DNA of 64,000 nucleotides from Pseudovibrio sp. Tun.PSC04-5.I4 (GCF_900104145.1 NZ_FNLB01000007.1:1-64000), one strand, 5' to 3'. Positions 17,165-28,000 are shown, counted from the stretch's first letter. Translations and numbers: made by a program. Notes: generated by a model not told the origin, from the sequence alone.

Positions 17165-18474
17165 TTATCACTCCAGTAACAATCTAAAGGAATAGGAACG
17201 CCTATTGCTTTCGCCTGCGCCAGGCGCGGCGGTGTTTCGACAAAGGCTCCACGCCCGTTGACGGTGCGCTCAGTTATGCGCTTGACGAATTCCTGTGCGG
17301 CCAGCTTTTTGCCCTCAGGATTGAAAAAACTTCCACGGACTTGAATGGTGTGCCCCACAAGTTTTTCAAGGTCATGATAGAGATCGGCGCTCGGCTGAGT
17401 CGGCTCTTGCCAAAATTCATCCAATGAGCGTTGCTCAGTTAATCCGGCAATATCGTAGAGAGCAATCCCCATGGGTTTGACCGGGATGCCATTTTTCAGT
17501 GCTTCCATGCCTACGGTGCTGTTGACCAGCACACACCCTCGAGAGTGGCGCAGCAATGTGGTGAGATCTCCACCATCAATAATTTTAATTCTATGCGAAC
17601 ACTGGAATTCTGTAGCCACGGTTTGAATGACCTTTGGCCAATTCTCTGCATTGTTGTCAAACGGATGTATTTTAAAAACCAGCTGGTCCTGTGCTGGCGC
17701 ATTGGAAACAAACGAACCTACGACGTCCCGAACAAAAGTGGATAGGTGCTTGTAGTGAGAGTGGTGCCTGATCTGGTAGTCTCCCTGCATCTGCAAAGGG
17801 ATAACAAAATAGCCAGTTTGCTCTTTCAGCAGCGTCTCGATAGTTTGCTGCGCTTCTTTCCCCAAGCGCTTTTGGCGCATTAATCGCGGGATGTAGCTAA
17901 AGTAATCTCGTAGTGGATGGTAATATCTATCCCGTTGATAAAGCGGGAAGAGATAGGGAAAGAATATGGGGATTAGATTGCAGATAATCTCGTTTGTTGC
18001 TTCTTGCAAAAACGCATGAGGAAAGGGCTGGGAAGAGACTAAGTTGGGCAAGGCAGCGGCAGCAGTTCGTATGCTCTGCGGATCATTTGGAAAATGCGAA
18101 AAAGCACCCATGCCGCCATGTTCCAGCGTGATCCAACCTGGCCGCATGTAGCCAAACTCGTAAACATAGGCATTGAGGTTACGTTCCATCGCGACACTAT
18201 GAGCGATGCGATGATAAGGACGCCGGTCCGCGTAGTAGATGATATCGGTGATGCCATTTGAATCAATGATGGTCTCTAGTTCTTTCCGCCACTTCTTCAA
18301 AGAACCCCAATAATTTTGGGCTCCGGACCCGACACGAAAATACCAATCACTGAGCGATAAATTGACCACCGTGCAGTCAATTCTCCTGTCCTCAAATGCT
18401 TTTAATAGTGTCTTGCAAAAACCAGAAGGATGCGATTGCAAAATAAGAATTGATTGGCTCGTCATTTCGCCCAA
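17161..18474 (-). CDS. KpsS-like capsule polysaccharide biosynthesis protein (copy A)
   Basis: A 437-residue Capsule_synth-family protein. It shows VYEFGYMRPGWITLEHGG (about 108-125), the basic-hydrophobic LVFKIHPFDNNAENW (about 272) and NSTVGMEALKNGIPVKP (about 317), with ALYDIAGLTEQRSLDEFW after it. The start may be MTSQS, three codons downstream of the first ATG. It lies 10 bp behind kpsT and is coupled to copy B, so both KpsS-like proteins are made from the export operon. Two tandem KpsS-type proteins and no evident KpsC suggest the pair shares linker synthesis, which is inference. Confidence 0.85.
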   Translation of the reverse strand: MGEMTSQSILILQSHPSGFCKTLLKAFEDRRIDCTVVNLSLSDWYFRVGSGAQNYWGSLKKWRKELETIIDSNGITDIIYYADRRPYHRIAHSVAMERNLNAYVYEFGYMRPGWITLEHGGMGAFSHFPNDPQSIRTAAAALPNLVSSQPFPHAFLQEATNEIICNLIPIFFPYLFPLYQRDRYYHPLRDYFSYIPRLMRQKRLGKEAQQTIETLLKEQTGYFVIPLQMQGDYQIRHHSHYKHLSTFVRDVVGSFVSNAPAQDQLVFKIHPFDNNAENWPKVIQTVATEFQCSHRIKIIDGGDLTTLLRHSRGCVLVNSTVGMEALKNGIPVKPMGIALYDIAGLTEQRSLDEFWQEPTQPSADLYHDLEKLVGHTIQVRGSFFNPEGKKLAAQEFVKRITERTVNGRGAFVETPPRLAQAKAIGVPIPLDCYWSDK

Positions 18475-18483
18475 ATCTGAAAG

Positions 18484-19143
18484 TTATGTAAGTTGATTAG
18501 TTCGATGCTGAGCAAGTGCCGCATCAACAGAGTCAAACTTGATGAGATCGCCTTCGTTAAGAAGATATGCCGTATCGCAGTGTTTTTTGATTGTGGCTTC
18601 TGAGTGCGAAATCATAATGATGTTCGCATGCTTAAGCTTTGTCTCAAAAACTTCGTCGCACTTTCGTTTAAAACGCACATCGCCAACTGCGGTGATTTCA
18701 TCAATCAAATAGCATTTGAAATTGATCGCCATACTGACGCCAAACGCCAAACGGGCTTTCATGCCGCTCGAATACGACTGTATTGGGAGTGCCATAGAGG
18801 GACCAAGCTCTGAGAAATCTTCGACGAAATCGATCATTCGTTCCGTGTCCTCGCCATACATACGAGCAACAAATCGAACGTTCTCAATGCCTGTCATTGT
18901 GCCCGCAAACCCACCGCCGAATCCAAGTGGCCACGAGACCTTCACGTTACGCTTAATGCGTCCGCTATCTGGCAATTCCGCCCCCGCAATAAGACGCATA
19001 AGTGTAGATTTACCGGCACCATTATGTCCCAGAATTCCAATATTCTTGCCTCTTGGGAAGGTCGCAGTTAGGTCATTCAGAATGACTTTTGTAACACCCT
19101 TAAGCCTATAGGTTTTTCGCACACCTTTAAACTCGATCATCAA
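18484..19143 (-). CDS. kpsT: Capsule ABC exporter ATP-binding subunit KpsT
   Basis: A 219-residue ATPase with Walker A GHNGAGKST (about residue 39), signature YSSGMKARLAFG (about 124) and Walker B CYLIDEITAVGD (about 147), plus the H-loop ISHSEA. The short length and the SSGM-A-R-L-A-F-G signature are typical of KpsT/Wzt-type exporters without a carbohydrate-binding domain. It overlaps kpsM by 4 nt. Together with KpsM it drives export of the lipid-linked capsule across the inner membrane. Confidence 0.95.
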   Translation of the reverse strand: MMIEFKGVRKTYRLKGVTKVILNDLTATFPRGKNIGILGHNGAGKSTLMRLIAGAELPDSGRIKRNVKVSWPLGFGGGFAGTMTGIENVRFVARMYGEDTERMIDFVEDFSELGPSMALPIQSYSSGMKARLAFGVSMAINFKCYLIDEITAVGDVRFKRKCDEVFETKLKHANIIMISHSEATIKKHCDTAYLLNEGDLIKFDSVDAALAQHRTNQLT

Positions 19144-19907
19144 ATAGATTTCTTCCTATAAAGGCGTTCACCAAAGAACCCGATGAGCAAGAGAAATAGG
19201 ACACATGCAAATAGGTAGGATTTACTCAAGACAATACTATCATAATTCCCGTAATACCCTTCCCTAAACCATTCAACCCCATGAAGAACTGGATTCCAGC
19301 TAAGTATCTTCACAATTTCAGATGGGAAATCACTTGGTACATAAAATATGCCCGAGAGAAAAAAGAGAGGTCTGCTAATGATAGATTCCAAATTTTTCCA
19401 TGTCGGCCACAACCGAAAAAAGACAGCATTAGTAGTACCTGCTCCAAGCCCAAGTAACGTCAATGTAAGGAAAGCAACCGCACTTTGTTCTATTCTCACA
19501 GGATGTGTTGCATTTCCTGCAACTATGAGCAGGCTAAAAAAGAAGATCATGATCATGAAATAGGTTAAGGATATCAATATGTATTTTGATATAAGTATAT
19601 CCGTTTCGGTTACCAACGGATAGCCTAGCAATCCTCTGCTGGAGCTTACAGCGGTCATAAGGGATTTGGATAGCTTAGAGTAAGTTTGAAACGGCAAAAT
19701 ACCTGTCGCAAAAAAGAGCGCGAAACTAGTTCCGAATGCTGGAGCTCTACCAATAGTTGAAAATATTAGAACAAGGACAAGCGTACTCAGAGCTGGATTG
19801 GCAATTGCCCAAAGATAACCAAGTTGCGTGTTGCCAAATGCTGTTCTGGTTTCTCTTAATACCAAAGCGCCAAGAACACGTGCCTGAGTGATTAGTACCC
19901 CGTCCAT
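19140..19907 (-). CDS. kpsM: Capsule ABC exporter permease KpsM
   Basis: A 255-residue ABC-2 permease with about six membrane segments. It has the family C-terminal block RPLFFLSGIFYVPSDFP followed by LSWNPVLHGVEWFREGYY (about residues 178-222). The N-terminus (LVLRETRTAFGNTQLGYLWA) is the cytoplasmic amphipathic region. It is coupled to kpsT by a 4-nt overlap and begins 10 bp after the KpsE-like gene. Confidence 0.95.
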   Translation of the reverse strand: MDGVLITQARVLGALVLRETRTAFGNTQLGYLWAIANPALSTLVLVLIFSTIGRAPAFGTSFALFFATGILPFQTYSKLSKSLMTAVSSSRGLLGYPLVTETDILISKYILISLTYFMIMIFFFSLLIVAGNATHPVRIEQSAVAFLTLTLLGLGAGTTNAVFFRLWPTWKNLESIISRPLFFLSGIFYVPSDFPSEIVKILSWNPVLHGVEWFREGYYGNYDSIVLSKSYLFACVLFLLLIGFFGERLYRKKSI

Positions 19908-19917
19908 AGCAAGCCGC

Positions 19918-21306
19918 CTACTTCAGGTGATCGCGAATGGAATAGGTCATTACAATAGCGAGGGCCCATACTGCAACTAATCCAAGAAATAGAATGAGAG
20001 AATTTATAAGGCGGCGTGGATAAATTGCTTGCTGAGGTTTTGAGGGTGGATTGAAAACCGCCAGATATCGCTGTTGGCGATCTGCTTCGGCCCTTGATCG
20101 TTCCAATCCAGCAAGTGAAATCGTGTAAGCTTGTTGCGCAAATTCTTGCTCCAACACCAGCTCTTCATAGTCTGCCAAAAGACTGGAGAGGGATGAGAGC
20201 CGATCATTGACGCTAATACCCGGAGATGTGTCAAGAGCAGGCGCTTTGCCACTGATCTCATCTCGCTTTCCAATGATTTGAGTGGCCAAGACTTCTTCTT
20301 GCTTACGCAATTGACGAATTGTAGGAGAGCTTTCGTCAATTGTACCAATCAATGTCGCAAGACGGGACCTTGTTTCCAGAAGTTTCTTTTCCAGGCCGGC
20401 AATGAGTTCGATCTGAACTTCTGCATTTCTCGTCGGGTCAATCGAGCTCTCATTATTACGGAAATTTTTCATCCTCATTCGAGTCATTTTCAAACTCAAC
20501 TCAGCACGTAGAACCTCTTCCTCTGCGAATTTAACAGCATCTTTTCTTGCGTCTTTGGAAAGAGAGTTTACAAGACCAGCGCTATAAGAAAGGACCCGGG
20601 ATGCGATCCGCTCCGTCATCTCAGGAGTAAAAGCTTGCACCTCAACTTCTATGATGCTGGATGTATTGTCGAAGCTTGTTGTTATAAGACTGCCCCAATA
20701 ACTGACGAAATCTTCAATGGGAGCTGCAGGATCGAGACGATAGATAAAGTCGATACTATCTTTGCTGAAGTGTTTACGAATACCTTCATCCTCTGAAAGC
20801 CGCTCCACGACTTCTCTACCTTCCAGATAACTCATTAGAATATAAGAATCCGTTGTGGTAGTGCCGACGCTTGCTAAACCTGTAAGAGCACCCAGAAAAT
20901 CACCTCCCGCCGATGTCCCGTCCATACCTCTGACTGAAAATCCAATGGTTGATGAATACCGATCAGATGCGATGACAAGGAAGTAGGCTGTCCCTAATAG
21001 GCTAGGTAGGAAGACCATTAATGCGAAGGACAAAGCAAGTAAGCGCCGCCTTAACTGCTGAGGACGTAGTCCCCTAAAGCTGAAGAAGCCTTTAGAAATA
21101 GGTTTGATTACTTGCCGAGCATTATCAATTGGCAGTGTGAAAATTGAGGCAATTTTTTTTGACGGCTTAGCTTGGGCATTAGCTGTTTGTGGTTGAGTAG
21201 TTGCTTTGTCTTTAGGTTGAGTAGTTGGAATTGCTTCGGAAATAGGGTTTGCCGTAGGTCTAATATCGGCAACCTTTGCTTCTGTCCCTTTTTCCATAAT
21301 TAACAT
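19918..21306 (-). CDS. kpsE: KpsE-like polysaccharide co-polymerase / export protein
   Basis: A 462-residue inner-membrane protein. It has a Thr/Gln/Lys-rich cytoplasmic head (residues 1-75), a membrane segment (about 92-112, LSFALMVFLPSLLGTAYFLV) and a large periplasmic coiled-coil domain. The second membrane segment is near the C-terminus (about 433-455, LILFLGLVAVWALAIVMTYS). The motif RYSSTIGFSVRG just after the first segment and PSKPQQAIYPRRLINS before the second are typical of KpsE/Wzc-like PCP proteins. It links KpsMT to the outer-membrane channel. It is 140 bp downstream of the OPX gene. The family assignment is firm; the orthology to KpsE is inferred from position. Confidence 0.85.
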   Translation of the reverse strand: MLIMEKGTEAKVADIRPTANPISEAIPTTQPKDKATTQPQTANAQAKPSKKIASIFTLPIDNARQVIKPISKGFFSFRGLRPQQLRRRLLALSFALMVFLPSLLGTAYFLVIASDRYSSTIGFSVRGMDGTSAGGDFLGALTGLASVGTTTTDSYILMSYLEGREVVERLSEDEGIRKHFSKDSIDFIYRLDPAAPIEDFVSYWGSLITTSFDNTSSIIEVEVQAFTPEMTERIASRVLSYSAGLVNSLSKDARKDAVKFAEEEVLRAELSLKMTRMRMKNFRNNESSIDPTRNAEVQIELIAGLEKKLLETRSRLATLIGTIDESSPTIRQLRKQEEVLATQIIGKRDEISGKAPALDTSPGISVNDRLSSLSSLLADYEELVLEQEFAQQAYTISLAGLERSRAEADRQQRYLAVFNPPSKPQQAIYPRRLINSLILFLGLVAVWALAIVMTYSIRDHLK

Positions 21307-21446
21307 CGACCTTTTCAGACATCACATTGAGATTTATTGCGTATTTTGTTCAAATACTCTGCCGCGAAACGGTGAAATCGTTTCCAATCACATCACAGAG
21401 TACCGAGCAGACAGCCAAATCAGTTCTTGCCAAACTGAGCTCATAT

Positions 21447-22628
21447 TTAAAACTGAGTTGCAACTTTGCCTATCGCCAGAGTTCCGCTTAGAATTCTGAT
21501 AAACTTATTCAATTCAGCACCATACGAATTGGAAACATACACTATGTCTTTGTCACGCAGACTGAAAAGCTGAGCCTTAAAGTAGGAGCGAGCATCCCGC
21601 ATATTGAGTTTATATATAACTGGAATTTTACCAGAGTTTGTACCGGAATATTCAGTCCGTAACTGAGCCATAACCTGTGGGTCTTCATAACGGAAAACAA
21701 AGAGACCCTTGGAGTTTGCTGAACCATCCTTGAGCCCACCAATCCGACCCAATGCCTCGATAAGAGAGACGTTAGAAGCCTGAATTGGATACTCTCCAAC
21801 TTTTGGAATCGCCCCAAATGCAGTAAAGGTTTGAGGATCATGGGTTACATAAATCTGGTCGCCCGGCTGAATAAAGACGTTTTCTTCGTTATCCTGAAAA
21901 ACAACACTGAGTAGCTGGCGTGCCTGACGTCCATTCCGCTCGATAGAAATGTAACTTTCGGTTTCTGGTGAAGCATTACCACCCGCAGTTGCAACAACAT
22001 CTAGCAACCGCTCGCCATTAATTCCAAGCGGATATTGACCTGGCTTGCGAACAGACCCGTTTACTGTAACCAGACTGCTGGCATTTTGTTTTAGTGTGAC
22101 AATCACTTGCGGAGCGGTGGCTTTACGCTCCAGTGCAATCTGGAGCGCCGTTTGAAGAAGCTCAACAGATTTGCCGCGTGCATGAACTTTACCAACGTAG
22201 GGAACCGTTATTGAACCGCTCTGATTTACCATAAAGGGGCCAAGTTCGACACCTCCGGCTTGTCCGGCCGACGCAAACAGGCGGTCATTGCCTTGCTCCC
22301 AGACGACAACAGAAACAAAATCACCAACCCCGACAATATGCTTGGGTGCCCATTTTCCGCCTGCAAATACTTTCGTCAGTCCTTCTGAACGATACGAGGA
22401 CAGAACCGAGACGACCTTATCATCAAGATCAATCAGATGATAATCAAAGGGATTTTCACGCCTGTCAGATGAGGTTGTCTGTATCTCAGAGGACATGGGG
22501 CCAGCAGAGGGTAAGATAGAACAGCCCGATAGCAAGGCAAGTACTGGGATAACAACTGAGAATGACTTAACTAGGCCAGAAATCGCTGAGAGCCTTTTTG
22601 TTACAGCTGATACCGAAAAAGAACTCAT
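21447..22628 (-). CDS. Outer-membrane polysaccharide export lipoprotein (Wza/KpsD family)
   Basis: A 393-residue protein with a lipoprotein signal peptide ending in LALLSGC (Cys at residue 36). A Poly_export domain follows (VVVWEQGNDRLFASAGQ; PFMVNQSGSITVPYVGKVHA, about 115-160). Two SLBB-type beta-grasp repeats come next (VNGSVRKPGQYPL at about 190; VTHDPQTFTAFGAIPKVGEY at about 265). It forms the channel by which the capsule crosses the outer membrane. It is the first gene of the minus-strand export operon and faces the reductase gene divergently. Confidence 0.92.
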   Translation of the reverse strand: MSSFSVSAVTKRLSAISGLVKSFSVVIPVLALLSGCSILPSAGPMSSEIQTTSSDRRENPFDYHLIDLDDKVVSVLSSYRSEGLTKVFAGGKWAPKHIVGVGDFVSVVVWEQGNDRLFASAGQAGGVELGPFMVNQSGSITVPYVGKVHARGKSVELLQTALQIALERKATAPQVIVTLKQNASSLVTVNGSVRKPGQYPLGINGERLLDVVATAGGNASPETESYISIERNGRQARQLLSVVFQDNEENVFIQPGDQIYVTHDPQTFTAFGAIPKVGEYPIQASNVSLIEALGRIGGLKDGSANSKGLFVFRYEDPQVMAQLRTEYSGTNSGKIPVIYKLNMRDARSYFKAQLFSLRDKDIVYVSNSYGAELNKFIRILSGTLAIGKVATQF

Positions 22629-22869
22629 AAACTTCTATCCAATAAATTGCGAATACTATTCACATATAATGCAGTATGTACCTAATAAAATACAGGTTAT
22701 TATTATCTGATATTGCGCGGAAATACAATTATTCTCCGGGCCGCAAATCATGTGAAACGTTGGTTTTTATGGAGAACGTGGCCAGTTACTAAGAATAATA
22801 GTAGAGTGAGTAGCAATTTTGTCACCCATATATCAAAAGAAGAGTGAACCCCCAACATTTGGATGCAAA
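22629..22869. promoter_or_regulatory. Divergent intergenic region between the OPX gene and the reductase gene
   Basis: This 241-bp AT-rich stretch separates two divergent genes and must hold promoters for the export operon and for the reductase. AT-rich blocks such as 22660-22715 fit -10 regions, but I could not fix a convincing -35/-10 pair. AGAAG about 5 bp before the OPX ATG is a possible ribosome-binding site. Confidence 0.5.
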
Positions 22870-23643
22870 ATGTATACTTACTCACCCACGGCGATTCTCA
22901 TTACTGGTGCGAGTTCCGGCTTGGGGAAGGCCTTGGCGCTTGAATATGGGCGTGTTGGCGTGGTGCTCTGGCTAACCGGCCGCAATGAGGCTCGACTCTT
23001 GAAAACTGTACGAGCTGCTGAGCAACAAGGTGCGACTGTTTTTTGGAAAATACTAGATATTTCTGATCAAGAGCAGGTGCGAGACTGGATTGACGAGATC
23101 GAAGAGCAAACTCCGCTGGATCTGGTTATCTCCAATGCAGGAATTACGGGCTCTCATAGCATTGGTGATGAAATTGAAACGGCTAACACTGCGCACGCAC
23201 AGGTCTCGACTAATTTAGGTGGCACTATTAATTTAGTTACGGCCATCGCCCCTTATATGCAAAAGCGAAGAAGCGGGCGGATCGCCCTTATCAGCTCACT
23301 TGCTGGCATGCAGCCGATCTCCGACGGACCCGCGTACGGCGCTTCGAAAGCGGGCATCATTGCCTATGGTGAAGCGATGCGGGATCATCTGCATGAATGG
23401 GATGTGTTTGTCTCAGTTATTTGCCCCGGATACATCCGCACTCCCATGGCTGATCAGTTCAAAAGCTGGAGGCCGTTTGAATATTCCGCAGAGCAGGCAG
23501 CAAACGCAATTCGCAAATCCGTAGCCAGAAAGAAAGCATTCTTTCCGTTCCCATGGCCGTTGGTATTGGGCATTCGAATTGGTAAGTTTCTGCCATGGAA
23601 GTTGCGTCGTTTAGCAAATCAGCGGTTTAATTATGAACGGTAG
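22870..23643 (+). CDS. rkpH: Short-chain dehydrogenase/reductase, RkpH-like
   Basis: A 257-residue SDR from ATG at 22870. An in-frame TTG at 22819 would add 17 residues, but the cofactor motif then lies unusually far in. Seen: the NADP-binding GASSGLG, the NAG motif (ISNAGITG), the catalytic Ser (ALISSLAG) and YGASKAG (Tyr and Lys). The C-terminal tail is basic and hydrophobic, as in enzymes acting on lipids such as 3-ketosphinganine reductase. Its stop is 21 bp from that of the convergent alpha-oxoamine synthase. By analogy with rhizobial rkpH it reduces the ketone made by the synthase pair next to it (inference). Confidence 0.8.
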   Translation: MYTYSPTAILITGASSGLGKALALEYGRVGVVLWLTGRNEARLLKTVRAAEQQGATVFWKILDISDQEQVRDWIDEIEEQTPLDLVISNAGITGSHSIGDEIETANTAHAQVSTNLGGTINLVTAIAPYMQKRRSGRIALISSLAGMQPISDGPAYGASKAGIIAYGEAMRDHLHEWDVFVSVICPGYIRTPMADQFKSWRPFEYSAEQAANAIRKSVARKKAFFPFPWPLVLGIRIGKFLPWKLRRLANQRFNYER

Positions 23644-23664
23644 ACCTGATGTTGATGCGGGCAA

Positions 23665-25029
23665 TTAGGAAGACATGAGCTGTTGAATTGAGACCGGATT
23701 TCCCTCATATAGCTGAACTTCAGCGATCAGAAGTTCAATAGCAAGATCAAGCTGCTGTTGCGTATGCTCTGATGTGATGAAGAAGCGAAGTCGAGCTGAT
23801 TTCTCTGGCACCGCTGGGTAGATGATCGGCAGAACATTTAGACCTCGGTCAAGTAACCGAGCGGACAGAACAACTGCTTTTAGGGAGTCCCCAACCATGA
23901 TTGGAACGACTGCGTACCCCTTAGATTCTCCAGTATTGAGGCCTGCTTCTTTCGCCTTTTCCAAAAAATATTGCCCGTTAGATTGAGCGGCCTGAACTCG
24001 GCTTGGTTCCTCTTTCATTAGACGAATAGCCTCACAAACAGCGGCTGCAATCGGCGGCGCAATGCCAACGCTGTAAACGAAACCTGACGCTGTCAGTTTT
24101 AGGTAGTCCACTAAATCGTTACATCCGGCGATGTAACCACCGCATCCGGCGAGTGTTTTGGAAAACGTTCCCATCCAGATGTCGACATCTTTGGGATCAA
24201 TCTGAAAATGCTCACCAATACCGCGCCCTGTTTCACCCATAATGCCGATGGAATGTGCCTCATCGACCATCAGCCATGCACCATATTTCTTCTTAATAGA
24301 AATCAGGCGTGGCAGATCCGGAAAATCTCCGTCCATGGAGTAAACACCTTCAACAACAATCAAAGTGCGTTGGTGTTTATGTGCTCTGAGCTTAAGAATG
24401 TCCTCCAGCGCTTCCAGATTATTATGCAGAAATGACTGCCGCATAGCGCCGGAAAGCTTGGCTCCGGTCACAATACTGTTGTGAATATACGCGTCATGGA
24501 TAATCAGATCGTCAGCCTGCATTATTTGCCCGATACAGGTGACGTTTGTTGCGTGGCCACTCACAAAGGCAACAGAATTGTCGACGCCATGCATGTTTGC
24601 AATAAGTTGCTCCAGCTCTGCATGAATGAGCCGTTCCCCTGCGACGACACGGCTTGCACTGGCTGAAATACCATAGCGGTCTACCGCTGCTTTAGCTGCC
24701 TGCTGAACTTTTGGATGCCCGTTGAGGCCCAGATAATCGTAGGAGGCGAAATTAACGTATGTCTCGCCGTCAATCTGCGTTGTCGCGCCTGCCCGTGCAT
24801 CATGGGCTCTAAAAAAAGGGTTGTTGATCTGCAAAAGATCACCAACGGCTTTCTGTAGACGAATTTCTTTAAACCCTGGAAGATCCGCAAACTTAGGCGC
24901 AACGGCAAGAGCACTCGCTGTTTCCTCGGCTTTAGGCTTGGCAACCGCGTTTTTTGATCGGCGCACTGCACTTAACGCGTTCAGCCGATCGTCCTTGCTC
25001 AATTTCATTTGTTTTTGTTTGGTCATCAA
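23665..25029 (-). CDS. rkpG: PLP-dependent alpha-oxoamine synthase, RkpG-like
   Basis: A 454-residue fold-type I aminotransferase-like enzyme of the family of 8-amino-7-oxononanoate synthase, serine palmitoyltransferase and KBL. Seen: NFASYDYLGLNGHP (substrate entry), SGHATNVTCI, VVEGVYSMDGD, DEAHSIGIMGETGRG, and the PLP lysine in GTFSKTLAGCGGYIAG (about residue 289). An N-terminal extension of about 75 residues is Lys/Ala-rich. It condenses an acyl thioester with an amino acid, losing CO2. The start overlaps the stop of the giant synthase by 4 nt (ATGA), so the acyl donor is almost certainly that enzyme's ACP-bound chain. The amino acid used is not evident from the sequence. Confidence 0.88.
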   Translation of the reverse strand: MMTKQKQMKLSKDDRLNALSAVRRSKNAVAKPKAEETASALAVAPKFADLPGFKEIRLQKAVGDLLQINNPFFRAHDARAGATTQIDGETYVNFASYDYLGLNGHPKVQQAAKAAVDRYGISASASRVVAGERLIHAELEQLIANMHGVDNSVAFVSGHATNVTCIGQIMQADDLIIHDAYIHNSIVTGAKLSGAMRQSFLHNNLEALEDILKLRAHKHQRTLIVVEGVYSMDGDFPDLPRLISIKKKYGAWLMVDEAHSIGIMGETGRGIGEHFQIDPKDVDIWMGTFSKTLAGCGGYIAGCNDLVDYLKLTASGFVYSVGIAPPIAAAVCEAIRLMKEEPSRVQAAQSNGQYFLEKAKEAGLNTGESKGYAVVPIMVGDSLKAVVLSARLLDRGLNVLPIIYPAVPEKSARLRFFITSEHTQQQLDLAIELLIAEVQLYEGNPVSIQQLMSS

Positions 25030-28000
25030 TTCAAAATTCGTGCAGTTTTATTGTGTTGGGTATCTAGGATATCGCGAACAACAGACTGCTGTCCTTCATC
25101 CAGATCATTGGAGAGGTGCTGGCTTGCCAACACCGAATGGGAGCCATCTTCTTTGGAGTGCTCTCCGATTTCACGTTTGCGGAGTTTTTGTAAAATCTGC
25201 GTTGCAAAATCATCCAGGCATGTGCCTCCGGAGATGGAAGTTAGCGGAATTTCCAAGTCGAAGCGTTTTTTAACTCCCATGCGTAGTTCCAGCCCCATCA
25301 AAGAATCCATGCCTAACTCTGCGAGTGGGCGTTGGAAGGAAATGTCCTCTACCGGCAGGCGGAGGATATGAGAAATCTCTCCAGCCAGCAGGTGCGCCAC
25401 AATTTTCTTGGCGTCCGCGTCTGTCTTACCGTCGATGAGGGACATGATGTCTGTTTTGCCTTCACCGTCATTGCCAGCTTCACTGCGAGCGACAATCTCC
25501 TTAAAGAGAGGCTTGCTTAGCAGCGGCAGTGATTGATGTGCGGAAGCCCAAGCAAATCGGCCAATATAGATTACAGCATTGGCCGTCCGCCCATCATCTT
25601 GCTCCATCGAGAGCTGTAAAATGTCCAGACCTTCACGTGCGTTGATGGTAGCCTCGCCCAGATGTCTGGAGAGTTTGCCAGAGACATCTTTATTTCTGGC
25701 GAGGAAGCCAACGTCTCCAATAGCACCCCAACCTACAGCTATTGCGGGTTTACCAGCCTGACGGCGCGCTCTTGCAAGGCCTTCCAGATACCCATTAGCT
25801 GCAACGTAGTGGGACTGGCCCGGATTGCCGACCAAAGTGGTTGCAGAGGAGAATAGGATGAACTGGTCAAGCTCGTCTTGTGCCGTCAGTTCATTCAGTA
25901 AGCTGGCACCTTGAACCTTTGGCTCGAGCACTTTGCGGAAGCGGGCCTCATCTAACTGCTGCATGATCCCGTCATCCAGAACCATTGCAGCATGAATGAT
26001 GTTTTTGATTGGCGCAGTGTCACGGTGTGCTGACAACATGTTGTGAACGGCAGTTCTATCTGTCACATCACAACTCACGGCGGAAACTGAAATGCCTTTT
26101 CCAGCCAGTGTCTCAATTAGATTTTGGTGCAAATCGGATATGGTTGCAGACCGACTTGTCAGTGTGATGCGCTGAGCGCCGTTGTCCGCCAGCCAGCGGC
26201 AAATCTCCAACCCAAATCCACCAAGACCACCTATAACGATGTGATGCCCTTCTGATGAAAATCTAAGCTTGCTATGGACCTGAGGAACCTTGATTTCATT
26301 TGGCTTTGGCGGTGTAATCAGGATTTTACCGATATGGCCGGATCGTTGCATCAGACGAAAAGCATCCTGAACGTCGCGACCTTCAAAACTCAGGTAAGGC
26401 AAAGGCGTAAATGTACCGTCCTTGATGAGGGCAAAGACATCTTCAATCAACTTGCGCGCCAATTCACTATCGTGCAGCAAGATCTGATCCAGGTCGATAC
26501 CAAAATACGACACATTGCGGCGGAAGGGGCGCAAACCAATTTTTGTATTGGCGTAATAATCGCGCTTACCCAGCTCAAGGAAGCGTCCAAACGGCCGAAC
26601 AACGTTGATACTGGCTTCCATGGCTTCCCCGGCAAGCGAATTGAGTACGGCATGTACGCCTTTTCCGTCGGTGAGTTCCATCACCTCATCAGGAAACTCA
26701 AGATTACGGGAATCCATAGTATAATCTGCGCCTAGCAGACGTAAGATTTCCCGTTTTTCTTCCGTTCCTGCTGTCGCAATGATCTTCGCGCCCACATGCT
26801 TTGCAATCTGAAGAGCAGCAAGTCCCACACCACCTGCTCCGCCATGGATAAGAACCCATTGATCTGCTTTAAGGTCTCCCAGGTGGATGAGGGAATAATA
26901 AGCGGTCAAAAAAGCAACCGGGTAGGTCGCAGCAGAAATAAGCTCTTGGCTCTGGTTAAGTTTAGCTACTGCAAATTGAGGGCACGTCACATAAGAGGAG
27001 TAGCCACCAGATGTGAAGGCAACAACCTTATCGCCAACAGTTAACCCAGAAACATCAGAGCCAACACGCGTCACTGTTCCCGAAATTTCCAATCCGAGAT
27101 TCGGCCCGCCATAACCATCTTCGAGAGCTTCCTCTGGCAGCAGCCCTAAGGTCCACATGACATCTCGGAAATTGAGGCCTGTAGCAGCCACAAGAACTTC
27201 AACATCACCCTCGGAGGGTTCAACTCGGAGCTGGTTGCGCCAGCTTAAATGATTGATTGAGCCAGTCTCGGTAAGGCACAGTTCTACGTTTTCTGCCGCT
27301 TGCAATGAGGCCGCACCAAACCCTGATTTAACGCGCGATACCGCGTGGCTTTGCTGGGTACTGTGAAATTCTGTTTCATGACCTTGATACAGCAGCGCCT
27401 CAATAATATCGGAGGCAATACCTGAGGCGTCCTGATTTAAACGGACATCAATCGAGACAGGGTTCAACTCCGGCGCTTCATTACCAAACACACGAGCAAA
27501 GGCCCAAGCAGCACTTTGCGCTGGAGCTTCCGTTTGCGGATTATAACCACTTCCACCAGGGGCGATGAGGGCAAGTTGCCCCGCCAGATCAGGGTATGCT
27601 TTGACGAAACCAATGCATGTTGCGCAGCGCTTCATGACCTGATCGACGGGACTGTCCCCAGTCTCTGCGAGGCCATAAAGGTGCACAATGGTTTTCAACT
27701 CAGCTTCCAGAAGTGGCACACCCAAAAGTGCGGCCTCCCAGCCACTTGCTTCGTTTAAGTTGAAACGGCTGTTATCAGCATCAATGACTGTGATGTCGCA
27801 TGTCGATAAACGATTGTCGTTTTGCAGGGCCTTTGCAATATCGAGCTCTAGTTTCGCATTGCCAGCAACAACAACGATTGAATGGGATTGCGGCAGCTTG
27901 GCTGCCTGGTCCTCAGTTGCGATCACCAAAGCCGGTATTGCTGTCGCCTGCAGCACAACAACACAAGCGCCTTCTTTCATAGCCTCAATAGCGACAGGCT

